This document shows positions 32,829 to 41,176 of a DNA stretch of 46,411 bases, piece after piece (position 1 is the stretch's first letter; each line of letters begins with the position of its first letter). The notes under the pieces are model-generated. The model was given only the letters and a program-made list of their open reading frames with translations, had not been told where the DNA came from and made no database searches. Origin of the DNA: Amycolatopsis orientalis DSM 43388 (GTDB taxonomy: Bacteria; Actinomycetota; Actinomycetes; Mycobacteriales; Pseudonocardiaceae). The DNA lies in contig NZ_ASXG01000132.1 in the NCBI RefSeq assembly GCF_000411975.1, positions 1-46,411 of the forward strand. The letters run 5' to 3'. The position numbers and the translations under genes are program-made.

Positions 32829-33293
32829 ATGGCCGGAAACGAGAACGACATCAAGGAAATCCTGGCGGTGCACCACGCCTGGCTCGAGTCGAACAACGAC
32901 CTGGTGATCGACAAGATGTACCCGAACTTCGCCGACCCCGGCTATCTGCAGTTCAACCTCAACGGCCACGAGTACCGGGGTCCCGCGGAGAAAGCGAAGC
33001 TGTGGGAGGGCCTGCACGAAATCGGGTTCAACCTCTCCGACATGAAGATCGTGGAGGAGCCGAAGGTGCACGCCGACGGCGACCTGGCCTACCTGACCAC
33101 GTACTGGAGCGCACAGGTGAGCGGCGACAAGGGCACCGGGGTCCTCGAACCCGACCCCGAGCCGCTGGTGTTCCGGGTGACCGAGGTGTACCGGCGCGAC
33201 GACGGCAAGGGCAATCCGGTGTGGAAGATCTGGCACTTCCACGCCTCGCCGATCGCCTCTCCGGACCTGCCGCGGTTCCCGCAGGACGCCTGA
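32829..33293 (+). CDS. NTF2-like (SnoaL-type) protein
   Basis: The 154-residue product follows an AGGAGG-type site at about 32815-32821. It has the cone-shaped NTF2-like fold layout: an N-terminal helix pair (IKEILAVHHAWLESNNDLVIDKMY), a GYLQFNLNGHEYRGPAE segment, and C-terminal strands ending in VWKIWHFHASP. Such proteins include isomerases, hydratases and small-molecule binders. The HFHAS strand and the internal Asp/His residues could form a polar active site. It sits 17 bases after the FGD gene in the same operon, so it probably acts on the same substrate family. Confidence 0.8.
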   Translation: MAGNENDIKEILAVHHAWLESNNDLVIDKMYPNFADPGYLQFNLNGHEYRGPAEKAKLWEGLHEIGFNLSDMKIVEEPKVHADGDLAYLTTYWSAQVSGDKGTGVLEPDPEPLVFRVTEVYRRDDGKGNPVWKIWHFHASPIASPDLPRFPQDA

Positions 33294-33322
33294 ACGCCGG
33301 CCGCCCAGGAAAACGAGGGACA

Positions 33323-34150
33323 ATGACACCGCACCTGCGCCGATCCGCCCGGGGCCGCTCCGGCCGACTGTCCTATCTGGACTGGCCGGGCAGCGGCGTC
33401 CCGGTCTTGTTCCTGCACCCGGTCAACACGGCGGCCGCGGTCTGGGCCGACGTGGTCGCCGCGCTCGGCGGCCGGGGCCGTGCGCTCGCGGTGGACTACC
33501 GCGCGCACGGCCACTCGGACCCGGGCGGCCCTTATCTGCCGGCCGACTACGCCGCCGACGCGGCGGCGGTGCTCGACGCGGCAGGTGTCGAGAGGGCGCA
33601 TCTCGTCTGCGGCTCGATCGGCGGTGCGGTCGCGGTGGAACTGGCTGCCGCTGCCCCGGAACGAGTGGCCAGCATCGCGGCGTTCGGCGCCGCGCTGCGC
33701 GTCGGCTGGGCGGCCGACGCGCTCGACGAGGCGGAAAAGGCCTTGCGCACGCTCGGGGTCCGGGAATGGTTCACCCGGCACGGCGGCGAGATCCTCGGCC
33801 CGCGGTCCCGGCCGGACGCTGCCGCGCGGCTGGTGGAGCTCGCCTCCGGCGGCCGCGACGGCGACCGGGCCACCGACACCGTGGTGCGCGTGCTGCGCAG
33901 CACGTTCGGCGACGCCGATTCCCGGCCGGCCGCGGCAGTCGTGGCCGCGGCTCCCCCGCCCGCCCGGGTTTTCGTCGGCAGCCACGACCCGACCTGCCCG
34001 CCGCCGCGGGCACGGGAACTGGCCGCCGGGCTGAACGCCGAAGTGCGGCTGCTGGACGGGATCGGGCACCTGCCGATGCTGGAGGATCCCGCCGGAACGG
34101 CCGCCGCGGTCAGGGAATTCCACGCCTTCGCGGAAACGGGGAACCGATGA
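33323..34150 (+). CDS. Alpha/beta hydrolase
   Basis: The 275-residue product is an alpha/beta-fold hydrolase. It has VLFLHPVN, an oxyanion-loop region with Pro in place of the usual H-G-G, then DYRAHGHSDPGG. The nucleophile elbow is CGSIGGA, with Cys where Gly is usual. A late Asp (VGSHDPTCPP) and His (GIGHLPMLEDP) complete the triad. It cleaves an ester, enol-lactone or C-C bond; the pathway context does not tell which. It overlaps the DUF1028 gene by ATGA and is preceded by AACGAGGGA. Confidence 0.88.
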   Translation: MTPHLRRSARGRSGRLSYLDWPGSGVPVLFLHPVNTAAAVWADVVAALGGRGRALAVDYRAHGHSDPGGPYLPADYAADAAAVLDAAGVERAHLVCGSIGGAVAVELAAAAPERVASIAAFGAALRVGWAADALDEAEKALRTLGVREWFTRHGGEILGPRSRPDAAARLVELASGGRDGDRATDTVVRVLRSTFGDADSRPAAAVVAAAPPPARVFVGSHDPTCPPPRARELAAGLNAEVRLLDGIGHLPMLEDPAGTAAAVREFHAFAETGNR

Positions 34151-35061
34151 CCTACTCCATCGTGGCCCGCGACGAGCGCACCGGACAGCTCGGCGTGGCC
34201 TGCCAGTCTCACTTTTTCGCCCCCGGCGCGTCGGTGACCTGGGCTGTCCCCGGCGTCGGCGCGGTCGCCACCCAGGCTTTCGTGGACGGCCGCTACGGCG
34301 CGCGCGGACTGGACCTGCTGGCCGACGGCGTTCCGGCCGAGGACGCGCTCGAACGGCTCCTGCGCGACGACGACCACCCGGAGGTCCGGCAGGTCGCTCT
34401 CGTGGGCACGACGGGCAACGCAGCGGCGTGGACGGGGCAAGCGTGCATCGCATCCGCCGGCAATCTGTCCGACGGCGCGGTGAGCGTGCAAGGCAACATG
34501 CTCGATCACGACAGCGTGTTGCCCGCGATGCTCGCGGCCTATCGCGACCGCGAAGGCGATCTGGCCGAACGGATGATGCACGCGCTCGAAGCGGCCGAAC
34601 GCGCGGGCGGCGACATCCGCGGCAGCCAGGGCGCGGCACTGCTGGTCGTCGACGGGTCGCGAACCGGCGAACCCTGGCAGCACAAACCGGTCGACCTGCG
34701 GGTGGAAGACCATTCCGATCCGGTCGCCGAACTGCGCCGGCTGCTCGCGTACCGGCGGGCGTTCGATGCCGTGTCCGGCGCCATGTTCGCGCCCGGGCTG
34801 ATGGTCGGGCGCTACGCCGAGCCGCGACCGGGCGACCGGGACCGGGCGCTCGCCGCGCTCGCCGATGCGGCGGAGGTGCTCAAGGGCAACCCCGAGGCCG
34901 AGTTCTGGCGCGGAGTCCTGCTGGCCCGCTCGGGCGATATGGCGGCCGCACGCCGGCAGCTCGCCGGCCCGCTGGCGGCGAATCCTCGGCTGGCCCGGTT
35001 CCTCGACCGGCTCGCCGACGCCGGTTTCCTCGGCCACGACGACCTGAAGGACCTGCGATGA
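34147..35061 (+). CDS. DUF1028 family protein
   Basis: The 304-residue product begins with TYSIVARDERTGQLGVACQSHFFAPG and continues with VPGVGAVATQAFVDGRYG and VQGNMLDHDSVLPAM, the full DUF1028 signature. The family is related in fold to Ntn hydrolases but has no settled function. The C-terminal part (about 220-304) is a helical, TPR-like extension with an ALAALADAAEVLKGNPEAEFWRGVLL segment, seen in some longer members. It overlaps its neighbours at both ends, coupling it to the alpha/beta hydrolase and the M20 hydrolase. A role in amide or peptide-like bond cleavage is a guess from context. Confidence 0.87.
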   Translation: MTYSIVARDERTGQLGVACQSHFFAPGASVTWAVPGVGAVATQAFVDGRYGARGLDLLADGVPAEDALERLLRDDDHPEVRQVALVGTTGNAAAWTGQACIASAGNLSDGAVSVQGNMLDHDSVLPAMLAAYRDREGDLAERMMHALEAAERAGGDIRGSQGAALLVVDGSRTGEPWQHKPVDLRVEDHSDPVAELRRLLAYRRAFDAVSGAMFAPGLMVGRYAEPRPGDRDRALAALADAAEVLKGNPEAEFWRGVLLARSGDMAAARRQLAGPLAANPRLARFLDRLADAGFLGHDDLKDLR

Positions 35062-36311
35062 CCCGCCCCGAGCTCGTCCGGAAGATCCGCGCGGCCGTCG
35101 ACGTCGAGGCGGTTGCCGGCCTCACCCAGGATCTGGTGCGCATCCGCTCGGAAAACCCTCCCGGCCGGGAGACGGAAATCGTCGGCCATCTGCGCGAACG
35201 GGCACCCGACCTCGGGCTCGCGGCGACCGTCGTGGAAACCGCCCCCGGGCGGCAGAATCTCCTGCTGACCACCGGCTCCCGGCCGGGTACGCCGGTGCTG
35301 CTGGTGAACGGCCACCTGGACACCGTGCCGGCCCGCCCGGACGCATGGCGGCACGACCCGTTCGGCGGCGAAGTGGCCGACGGCCGGATCTACGGGCGCG
35401 GTGCCGCGGACATGAAGGGCGGGGTCGCGGCTGCCCTCACGGCATTGCAGGTATGCCGTTCGCTCGGCCTGGAACTGCCGTGCGAGCTGGTGTTTCATCT
35501 CGTCGCGGACGAAGAGCTCGGCGGTGCGCAAGGAACCGCCGCACTGGTCGCGCGGGATCTCGTGCGGGCGGACGCGTGCCTCGACCCCGAGCCCACGGGG
35601 CTCCGGCTGTGCCTTGCCGAGCGCGGCCTGATGTTCGCGACGGTCACTACGAACGGGGTGCCCGCGCACGGCAGCGAACCGGCCAACGGGCGCAGCGCGA
35701 TCATCTCGGCGGCCGCGATCGCGCAAGTGCTGCACGACAACGAATTCCCGCAGACGCCGCACCCGCTGCTCGGCAGGACGACGTGCAACGTCGGCACGAT
35801 CCGCGGCGGCAGCGGGCCGAACGTGGTGCCCGAGGAATGCCGGCTGGAGATCGACCGCCGGGTGCTGCCGGGCGAGAGCCGGGCCATGGCCGTCCAGGGC
35901 ATCGTCGACCGGATCGCCTCGCTGGGACTCGTCCGCGGGACCGACTACGACCTGCGGGTCGACACGTTCTGCGAACCGTCGGAGATCGCCCCCGGACACC
36001 CGTTCGTCGGGTACGTGGCCGACGCGTTCGCCGCGATGACCGGCCAGGAACCGGGCACGACCGGGCTGCCGTTCACCACCGACGCCCGGTTCATGCGCAA
36101 CCAGCTCGGCATCCCGTCGGTCGTGTTCGGGCCCGGCGAACTCGCGGTCGCCCACACTGTCGACGAGTACGTCGAGATCGACGCGCTCGTCGCGGCGGTC
36201 GGGGTCTACGCTTACCTGTTCGCGGGCTTTGCCGGGACCGCGCCGATGGCCGACAATGCCGGAGGCTCTTCCGCCGACACCGACGTCGAAGGGGTGCCCA
36301 GCGCGCGCTGA
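35058..36311 (+). CDS. M20 family metallohydrolase (ArgE/DapE-like)
   Basis: The 417-residue product has the two-zinc M20 active site: His86 and Asp88 (GHLDTVP), Asp118 (ADMKGG), the catalytic Glu152 and metal-binding Glu153 (ADEELGG), a further acidic ligand in DPEPTG, and His366 (VAHTVDEY). A dimerisation domain (about 195-310) contains NGVPAHGSEP and the GGSGPNVVPEECRLEIDRR strand. It hydrolyses an N-acyl, carbamoyl or amide bond; the substrate is not readable. It overlaps the DUF1028 gene by ATGA and is followed after 22 bases by the PucR regulator. Confidence 0.9.
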   Translation: MTRPELVRKIRAAVDVEAVAGLTQDLVRIRSENPPGRETEIVGHLRERAPDLGLAATVVETAPGRQNLLLTTGSRPGTPVLLVNGHLDTVPARPDAWRHDPFGGEVADGRIYGRGAADMKGGVAAALTALQVCRSLGLELPCELVFHLVADEELGGAQGTAALVARDLVRADACLDPEPTGLRLCLAERGLMFATVTTNGVPAHGSEPANGRSAIISAAAIAQVLHDNEFPQTPHPLLGRTTCNVGTIRGGSGPNVVPEECRLEIDRRVLPGESRAMAVQGIVDRIASLGLVRGTDYDLRVDTFCEPSEIAPGHPFVGYVADAFAAMTGQEPGTTGLPFTTDARFMRNQLGIPSVVFGPGELAVAHTVDEYVEIDALVAAVGVYAYLFAGFAGTAPMADNAGGSSADTDVEGVPSAR

Positions 36312-36333
36312 GCAGCCCGGAGGGAGACACCCC

Positions 36334-37962
36334 ATGGGCGCTGCCGGACTCACCCTGGACACCTTCCTCGGTTTGGTGGGCGGGGATTTCGTCGACGTGC
36401 TGCACTCTCCCGCCGGGCTCGACCTGCCGGTGGTGGCCGTGCTGATCCACGACACGAGCACGGCGGTGCAGATCAATCCCGGCGACCTCGTGCTCGGCAT
36501 CGGGCTGCGCGCCGCCGATCCGGACACCGAGCGCCTCGTCGCCGAGGTCGGCCCGGAAACCGTGCTGGCCTTCAAGATCCACGGCGACGCCGAACGCGCA
36601 CGGCTCCGCGCGCTCGGCGAGGCGTACGGCGCCACTGTGCTCGCGATCTCCCCGGAAATGTCCTGGGACCAGCTGCATTCGCTGGCGCGCACCTCGATCG
36701 CGTCGGCCGCGGCCACCGTGCCGGACGAGCGCGGCGTCCCCTTCGGCGATCTTTTCGCGCTGGCCAACTCGGCGGCCGCGATGCTCGAAGGACCGGTCAT
36801 CATCGACGACGAGCGGATGGAGGTGATCGCGTTCTCCAGCCTCGGCGACCCGATCGACGAGATCAGGGAGCATTCGATCCTGCACCGCAGGCCGCCGCGC
36901 GAGTTCATGGACTGGTGCGAGTCGACCGGAATCCTGCCGCGGGTGCGCCAGAGCCTGACCCCGGTCCGGGTGGTGCCGCCGGACGGCGCGACCCGGCTCG
37001 TCACCGCCATCCGCGGCGGCAGCGACATCCTCGGCTACCTCTGGGTCGCCGAGGCCAAGCACAAGCTCGACCAGCATTCGGCCGATCTGCTCGCCGAAAC
37101 CGCGCGCGTCGCCGCGCTGCAGCTGCTGCGGTCGCGGATCAGCGAGGACCTCGACCGCAGGCTGCGCAGCGACCTGCTGCGCAACGCCCTCGCCGGGCGG
37201 GCCAACGCCGCCACTGTGCAAAGCCACCTAGGTCTCGACGGGGTGTGTTTCCGGCTCGTCGCGTTCGTCCCGGACCGGCCGGGACCGGCGCCGGCCACCC
37301 CCGAGCTCCGTCCGCTCGAGGATTTGGTGGCGCTGCGGGTGGAAGCGTCGCGCAGGCGCGGCGCGGTCACCTCGTGCGACGGGCGCATCTACGCGACGTT
37401 CCCGGTCGCCGATCGCACGCCGGACGAACCGGCCCGGCTGGCCCGGGAGATCACCGGACAGGCGGACCGGCAACTGCATCTGAGCCTGCGCGCGGCGATC
37501 AGCGGGGAAATCGCGTCCGCGGCCCAGCTCGCCGAGGCGCGCCGCGCCGCCGACCGGCTGCTCGACCTCCCGCTGCTCGACGAGTCGCGCCGGGTGCTCG
37601 CCTTCGACGACTCCGTCGCCGACGCGATCCTCTCCGAGATCACCGAAATCCTGCGCGAGCGACCGCGGCTGCTGCAGGGCGGCGTCGCCGGGATGGTGGT
37701 CAGCGACCGGGATTGCGGCACCGAGCACCTGGCGAGCCTGCGCGCGTTCTTCGACGCGGGCGGCGACCTGACCGCCGCCGGCCGCGCGGTCTACGTGCAC
37801 CGCAACACGCTCAAATACCGGCTCACCCGAATCCGCGACATATTCGGCATCGACGTCGAAGATCCCGCCCAGCGCCTCGTGGCGCAGTTGCAGGTCGCCG
37901 CCTTCACCGCCTACCCGGAGCTGCTCGCGGAACTTCCGGCTGCCCCGCCCCGCACGCAGTGA
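36334..37962 (+). CDS. PucR/CdaR family transcriptional regulator
   Basis: The 542-residue product follows GGAGGGA. The N-terminal part (about 1-120) resembles the PucR-type ligand domain, with a LVLGIGLRAADPD segment. The middle region (about 125-290) looks GAF-like. The GGDEF-like linker domain lies about 300-440, and the C-terminal HTH_30 helix-turn-helix is near 470-520 (RAFFDAGGDLTAAGRAVYVHRNTLKYRLTRI). Known: PucR and CdaR relatives control purine, sugar-acid or amino-acid catabolism. Inferred: it regulates the operon it ends, and perhaps the divergent hydroxylase, in response to their substrate. Confidence 0.9.
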   Translation: MGAAGLTLDTFLGLVGGDFVDVLHSPAGLDLPVVAVLIHDTSTAVQINPGDLVLGIGLRAADPDTERLVAEVGPETVLAFKIHGDAERARLRALGEAYGATVLAISPEMSWDQLHSLARTSIASAAATVPDERGVPFGDLFALANSAAAMLEGPVIIDDERMEVIAFSSLGDPIDEIREHSILHRRPPREFMDWCESTGILPRVRQSLTPVRVVPPDGATRLVTAIRGGSDILGYLWVAEAKHKLDQHSADLLAETARVAALQLLRSRISEDLDRRLRSDLLRNALAGRANAATVQSHLGLDGVCFRLVAFVPDRPGPAPATPELRPLEDLVALRVEASRRRGAVTSCDGRIYATFPVADRTPDEPARLAREITGQADRQLHLSLRAAISGEIASAAQLAEARRAADRLLDLPLLDESRRVLAFDDSVADAILSEITEILRERPRLLQGGVAGMVVSDRDCGTEHLASLRAFFDAGGDLTAAGRAVYVHRNTLKYRLTRIRDIFGIDVEDPAQRLVAQLQVAAFTAYPELLAELPAAPPRTQ

Positions 37963-38190
37963 TCGGGCGGCTCAGCCGGGCTTCCCCTCGCGCTGCTGGT
38001 CTCGGTCAACCGCTCCGAGAAGTGCCCGGATGTACCTGACGGCTCCCGACTCTTCGCTCCCCGGACCGGCGCGTCGGTGCTCTGGTCAGCTAGTCGGCGT
38101 TGCGGCCCCGTGAGCATTGGTCCCCACCGGCTGACCGACCACCACAGTAGGTTCGATCAGGACCCGTTTCCGATGCGAGAGGCAAGGTTG

Positions 38191-38988
38191 ATGGGCACGC
38201 CCCGAAACGAACCCCTGACTGCCGGCGCTCTCCGCGACGGCTGGCAACGACTCGGCGTGCGACCTGGCATGAACCTCATCGTCCACTCGTCGCTGTCCAG
38301 CCTCGGACACGTCGAAGGCGGAGCCGACACCGTGATCGAATCCCTCACCGCAGCGGTCGGGCCCGACGGGACTGTGGTGACCCCCGCGTTCACCCGCCAG
38401 GTCACCGACCCCGATCCTCTCCACCCCCGGATCCCCACCCCAGCCATTCGCGAGCGCCGCGCCGCAGTCCCGCTCTTCCACACCGACCTTCCGTCCAGCA
38501 TGGGCGCGATCCCCGAAGCGCTCCGGAGGCGGCCGGAGAGTCTTCGAAGTCCGCACCCGCAGGCCTCGGTCGCGGCGGTCGGCGCACACGCGGCCGAAAT
38601 CGTGGCACACCAGCCCCTCGGTTTCGCGCTCGGCCGCACCTCGCCGTTCGGCCGCCTGCACGACCTCGGCGCCTACATCCTGCTCATCGGCGTCGGCCAC
38701 GACCGGAACTCATTCCTGCACCACGCCGAAACCCTCACCCCCTGCCCCCGGCTCAAGGTCCGCCGATTCCCTCACCTGGTCAACGGCGAGCGTGTCTGGA
38801 TCGAAACGCTCGACGTCGGCAACGACAACGACACGTTCTTTCCCATCGTCGGCAAGGAGTTCGAGGCGAAGGCCGGCATCGCAGAAGCACAAGTCGGTGC
38901 AGCTGCCTGCCGCCTCCTCCCGACCACGGCATTCGTACCGTTCGCCGTCCAGCGCCTGACCGAACTCCTGCCCACTCCCAATTCCTGA
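38191..38988 (+). CDS. AAC(3)-type aminoglycoside N-acetyltransferase family protein
   Basis: From the ATG at 38191 (with GAGAGGCAAGG upstream) the product is 265 residues; an ATG at 38173 would add six. The AAC(3) family signature is present: LIVHSSLSSLGHVEGGADTV near the N-terminus, DGTVVTPAFT, then LPSSMGAIPEALRR and SPFGRLHDLGAYILLIGVGHDRNSFLHHAE with the catalytic His. Known: AAC(3) enzymes acetylate the 3-amino group of aminoglycosides from acetyl-CoA. Many chromosomal relatives have other amine substrates, so resistance is not proven. It stands alone, upstream of a decayed transporter on the same strand. Confidence 0.88.
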   Translation: MGTPRNEPLTAGALRDGWQRLGVRPGMNLIVHSSLSSLGHVEGGADTVIESLTAAVGPDGTVVTPAFTRQVTDPDPLHPRIPTPAIRERRAAVPLFHTDLPSSMGAIPEALRRRPESLRSPHPQASVAAVGAHAAEIVAHQPLGFALGRTSPFGRLHDLGAYILLIGVGHDRNSFLHHAETLTPCPRLKVRRFPHLVNGERVWIETLDVGNDNDTFFPIVGKEFEAKAGIAEAQVGAAACRLLPTTAFVPFAVQRLTELLPTPNS

Positions 38989-39054
38989 GTGGAGTCCAAG
39001 CGCTGCATTCTCTGAGACACCGTGGTCGGAACCGACACGATCTGGGCTCTGTAA

Positions 39055-39405
39055 GTGATCCTGTTTCGCGCCGACACGGCAGAGACGATCTACGAGATCG
39101 CGGCACAATCGATCGTGTCGCAGTTTGGCACCAACGGCTTTTGCGCAAGTTGACCGTCCTGATCGGACTGTTCAACCTCGCCACCCGCGCGACATTCGCA
39201 ATCCTCACCCGGTACGCGGCCGGAGCTGGATCACCCGTCGGATTGTCGGACCGCACCTACGGATTCCTGCTGGGCGCGCTCGCTCGCACTGTCCTTCGCC
39301 AGCACTCTGACCATCGGCGTCCCCGCCGTGACCACGAGCCCCGTACGTCGTCGGGACCGCGTTCTTCATTGGTGTTGCGTGTCAGGCGGCGATCAGGGTG
39401 TCCCA
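39055..39405 (+). pseudogene. Decayed MFS transporter
   Basis: Fragments in three frames read like one MFS exporter. The first, at 39055-39120, reads TAETIYEIAAQSI (compare the family's TAETL-DTAAQ-LLP). The second, at about 39109-39285, reads WHQRLLRKLTVLIGLFNLATRATFAILTRY and ends GFLLGALA. The third, at about 39287-39345, reads LALSFASTLTIGVPAVTTSP. Another frame at about 39348-39405 reads VVGTAFFIGVACQAAI. Frame changes at about 39120, 39286 and 39346 and missing segments show decay. It lies between the AAC(3) gene and the convergent TetR gene. The order of segments matches the intact family as I remember it. Confidence 0.6.
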
Positions 39406-39406
39406 C

Positions 39407-40051
39407 TCACTCCTCGACGCCAGCGCGATCGCCTCTGCGCTGACCGGACTGGCCGGTGAGAGTTCTCGCCTCACGGACAAGGCTTTCGACGTCCGTCAGC
39501 CCAAACGCTGCCCGCTGCAGCATCAGCCCGTGCACAAAAGCGACGATGATCCGCGCGGTGTTGCCGGGGTCGAGGTCGTCCGGCACCGAACCGTTGGCCT
39601 GCCCTCGCCGGAGCGCCTGGGCTAGGTGCTCCACGGTGCGGTCGAGGCCTTCGATCGCGTGCGCGCGCAGATGGTCATTGCGCAGGAGTTCTCCCCAGGC
39701 ATCGACGCCGCACCGCAGCAGTTCTGCCTGTTCCGCTGCTCCCGCGCCGGTCGGCGGGGTCAGCGCCTGCGCGGCACGTCCGACCAGGTCGCCTACCGTG
39801 ATCTCGTCGGACTCTTCGACAAGCCGCATGATCGGGGTGAAGACCGACTCGAAGGCAAGCTGCGCGACTTCGACGACCAAGTCCTCTTTGCCGCTGAAAT
39901 ACCGATACGGTGCCCCGGTCGAGATGCCTGCCTCGGCTGCGATCTGCGGCATCGACGTCTGGTGATACCCGTTGCGCGCGAAGCACCGGCGCGCCGCGTC
40001 GACGATCGCGGCCCGGTTCGCCGTGCGCCGGTTCTGGCTGAGTCGCGGCAT
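39407..40051 (-). CDS. TetR family transcriptional regulator
   Basis: The ATG at 40051 has GGAGG five bases upstream; two in-frame starts (40069, 40078) lack such a site. The 214-residue product has the TetR HTH (about 8-60: RAAIVDAARRCFARNGYHQTSMPQIAAEAGISTGAPYRYFSGKEDL) and a helical ligand domain ending in a LDPGNTARIIVAFVHGLMLQRAAFG segment. It is divergent from the decarboxylase operon at 40157. An inverted repeat in the shared region (40070-40087) is a likely operator, so it probably represses that operon and itself until a ligand binds. Confidence 0.9.
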   Translation of the reverse strand: MPRLSQNRRTANRAAIVDAARRCFARNGYHQTSMPQIAAEAGISTGAPYRYFSGKEDLVVEVAQLAFESVFTPIMRLVEESDEITVGDLVGRAAQALTPPTGAGAAEQAELLRCGVDAWGELLRNDHLRAHAIEGLDRTVEHLAQALRRGQANGSVPDDLDPGNTARIIVAFVHGLMLQRAAFGLTDVESLVREARTLTGQSGQRRGDRAGVEE

Positions 40052-40069
40052 CCGAACCTCCACCCCCAT

Positions 40070-40087
40070 GGTGAACAACCTTTCACC
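40070..40087. promoter_or_regulatory. Putative TetR operator
   Basis: GGTGAA and TTCACC form an inverted repeat with a six-base spacer in the divergent region. It abuts a TTGACG at 40088-40093 that can act as a -35, with CATCCT at 40111-40116 seventeen bases later as a weak -10 for the plus-strand operon. Binding here would block that promoter. Inference from position and symmetry. Confidence 0.55.
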
Positions 40088-40116
40088 TTGACGATACCGC
40101 GACGCGAGCGCATCCT
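40088..40116 (+). promoter_or_regulatory. Candidate promoter of the decarboxylase operon
   Basis: TTGACG (40088-40093), 17 bases, then CATCCT (40111-40116). The -35 is good and the -10 is poor. It lies 41 bases before the ATG at 40157. Confidence 0.4.
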
Positions 40117-40156
40117 GTTCCGTGAAAGCTCATTCATTTTACGGAGGGGAACGGCC

Positions 40157-41155
40157 ATGCGCGCACCCGCACTCAGGATCGGCGGCTACCGCTACGAGCA
40201 CGCCGCGGACGTCTTCGACGGGACCCAGCCGATCGAGGGCTTCGAGGTCGCGGCGACCACGGCCGGGCTGGTGTCGGACATCTTCCGGGGCATGGTCGCC
40301 GGCGAATTCGACGTCGCCGAGCTGGGACTGACTTACTTCCTGCGCATGTGGGACACGACCGAGTCGCCGTTCCTGGCCTTGCCGATCTTCCCGAACCGCA
40401 ACTTCCGGCACTCCTCCCTGTTCGTCAACGCCGACAGCGGGATCACCCGGCCGCAAGACCTCGCCGGCAAGACAGTGGGCGAGTTCGCCCTCTGGGGACA
40501 CGATCCGGGCGTGTGGATGAAAGGCGTCCTCGCGCAGGAGTACGGCGTTCGTCCCGAACAGATGCGGTGGGTGATCGGCGGAACGGACCACCCGATCCCC
40601 TCGTTCGACTGGGTGCCGCAGCCGGTGCCCGACGGCGTTTCCGTCCGGCACGCCGGAGCCGGCGAGACCCTCGCGGCGATGCTGGAGTCGGGCGAGATCG
40701 ACGCGCTGCTGTCGGTCGACGTGCCCCAGTCCGTCCTCGACGGTTCCGGCCGGATCCGCCGGCTCTTTCCCGACTGCGCGTCAGTCGAGCGAGAATACTT
40801 CGCGCGGACCGGGATCTTCCCGATGATGCACGTCGTCGCGATCCGCAAGGACTTTCACCAGGCCCATCCCGGTGCCGCGAAAGCGGTTTACGACGCGTTC
40901 CTCGCGGCGAAAGACCGGACGCGGAAGACGTATCTGGATCAGGCGGCCAAGCAGCACATGGGTCTGATCACCCCCTGGTTCAGCGACCTGTTCGAGCGGA
41001 ACCGGCGCTTGCTCTCGGACGACTGGTGGCCGTACGGGGTCGAGAAGAACCGGCTCGCGGTGGACACCTTCCTGCGGTACCACCACGAACAGGGCCTGTC
41101 GCGTACGCAGCTGACCAGCGACGACATCTTCGTACCCGAGCTGCTCGGGTCCTGA
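40157..41155 (+). CDS. 4,5-dihydroxyphthalate decarboxylase-like protein, paralogue 1
   Basis: GGAGGGG lies eight bases before the ATG. The 332-residue product has the periplasmic-binding-protein fold without a signal peptide, which is the layout of 4,5-dihydroxyphthalate decarboxylase. Recognisable blocks are GEFDVAELGLTYFLRM, LPIFPNRNFRHSSLFVN, SGITRPQDLAGKTVGEF and DPGVWMKGVLAQEYGV. The known enzyme removes CO2 from 4,5-dihydroxyphthalate to give protocatechuate. Substrate identity here is not certain. It is first in a TetR-controlled operon with an amidohydrolase decarboxylase and a second paralogue. Cytosolic. Confidence 0.8.
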   Translation: MRAPALRIGGYRYEHAADVFDGTQPIEGFEVAATTAGLVSDIFRGMVAGEFDVAELGLTYFLRMWDTTESPFLALPIFPNRNFRHSSLFVNADSGITRPQDLAGKTVGEFALWGHDPGVWMKGVLAQEYGVRPEQMRWVIGGTDHPIPSFDWVPQPVPDGVSVRHAGAGETLAAMLESGEIDALLSVDVPQSVLDGSGRIRRLFPDCASVEREYFARTGIFPMMHVVAIRKDFHQAHPGAAKAVYDAFLAAKDRTRKTYLDQAAKQHMGLITPWFSDLFERNRRLLSDDWWPYGVEKNRLAVDTFLRYHHEQGLSRTQLTSDDIFVPELLGS

Positions 41156-41176
41156 GGACACGGTGAGGCACGCGAA

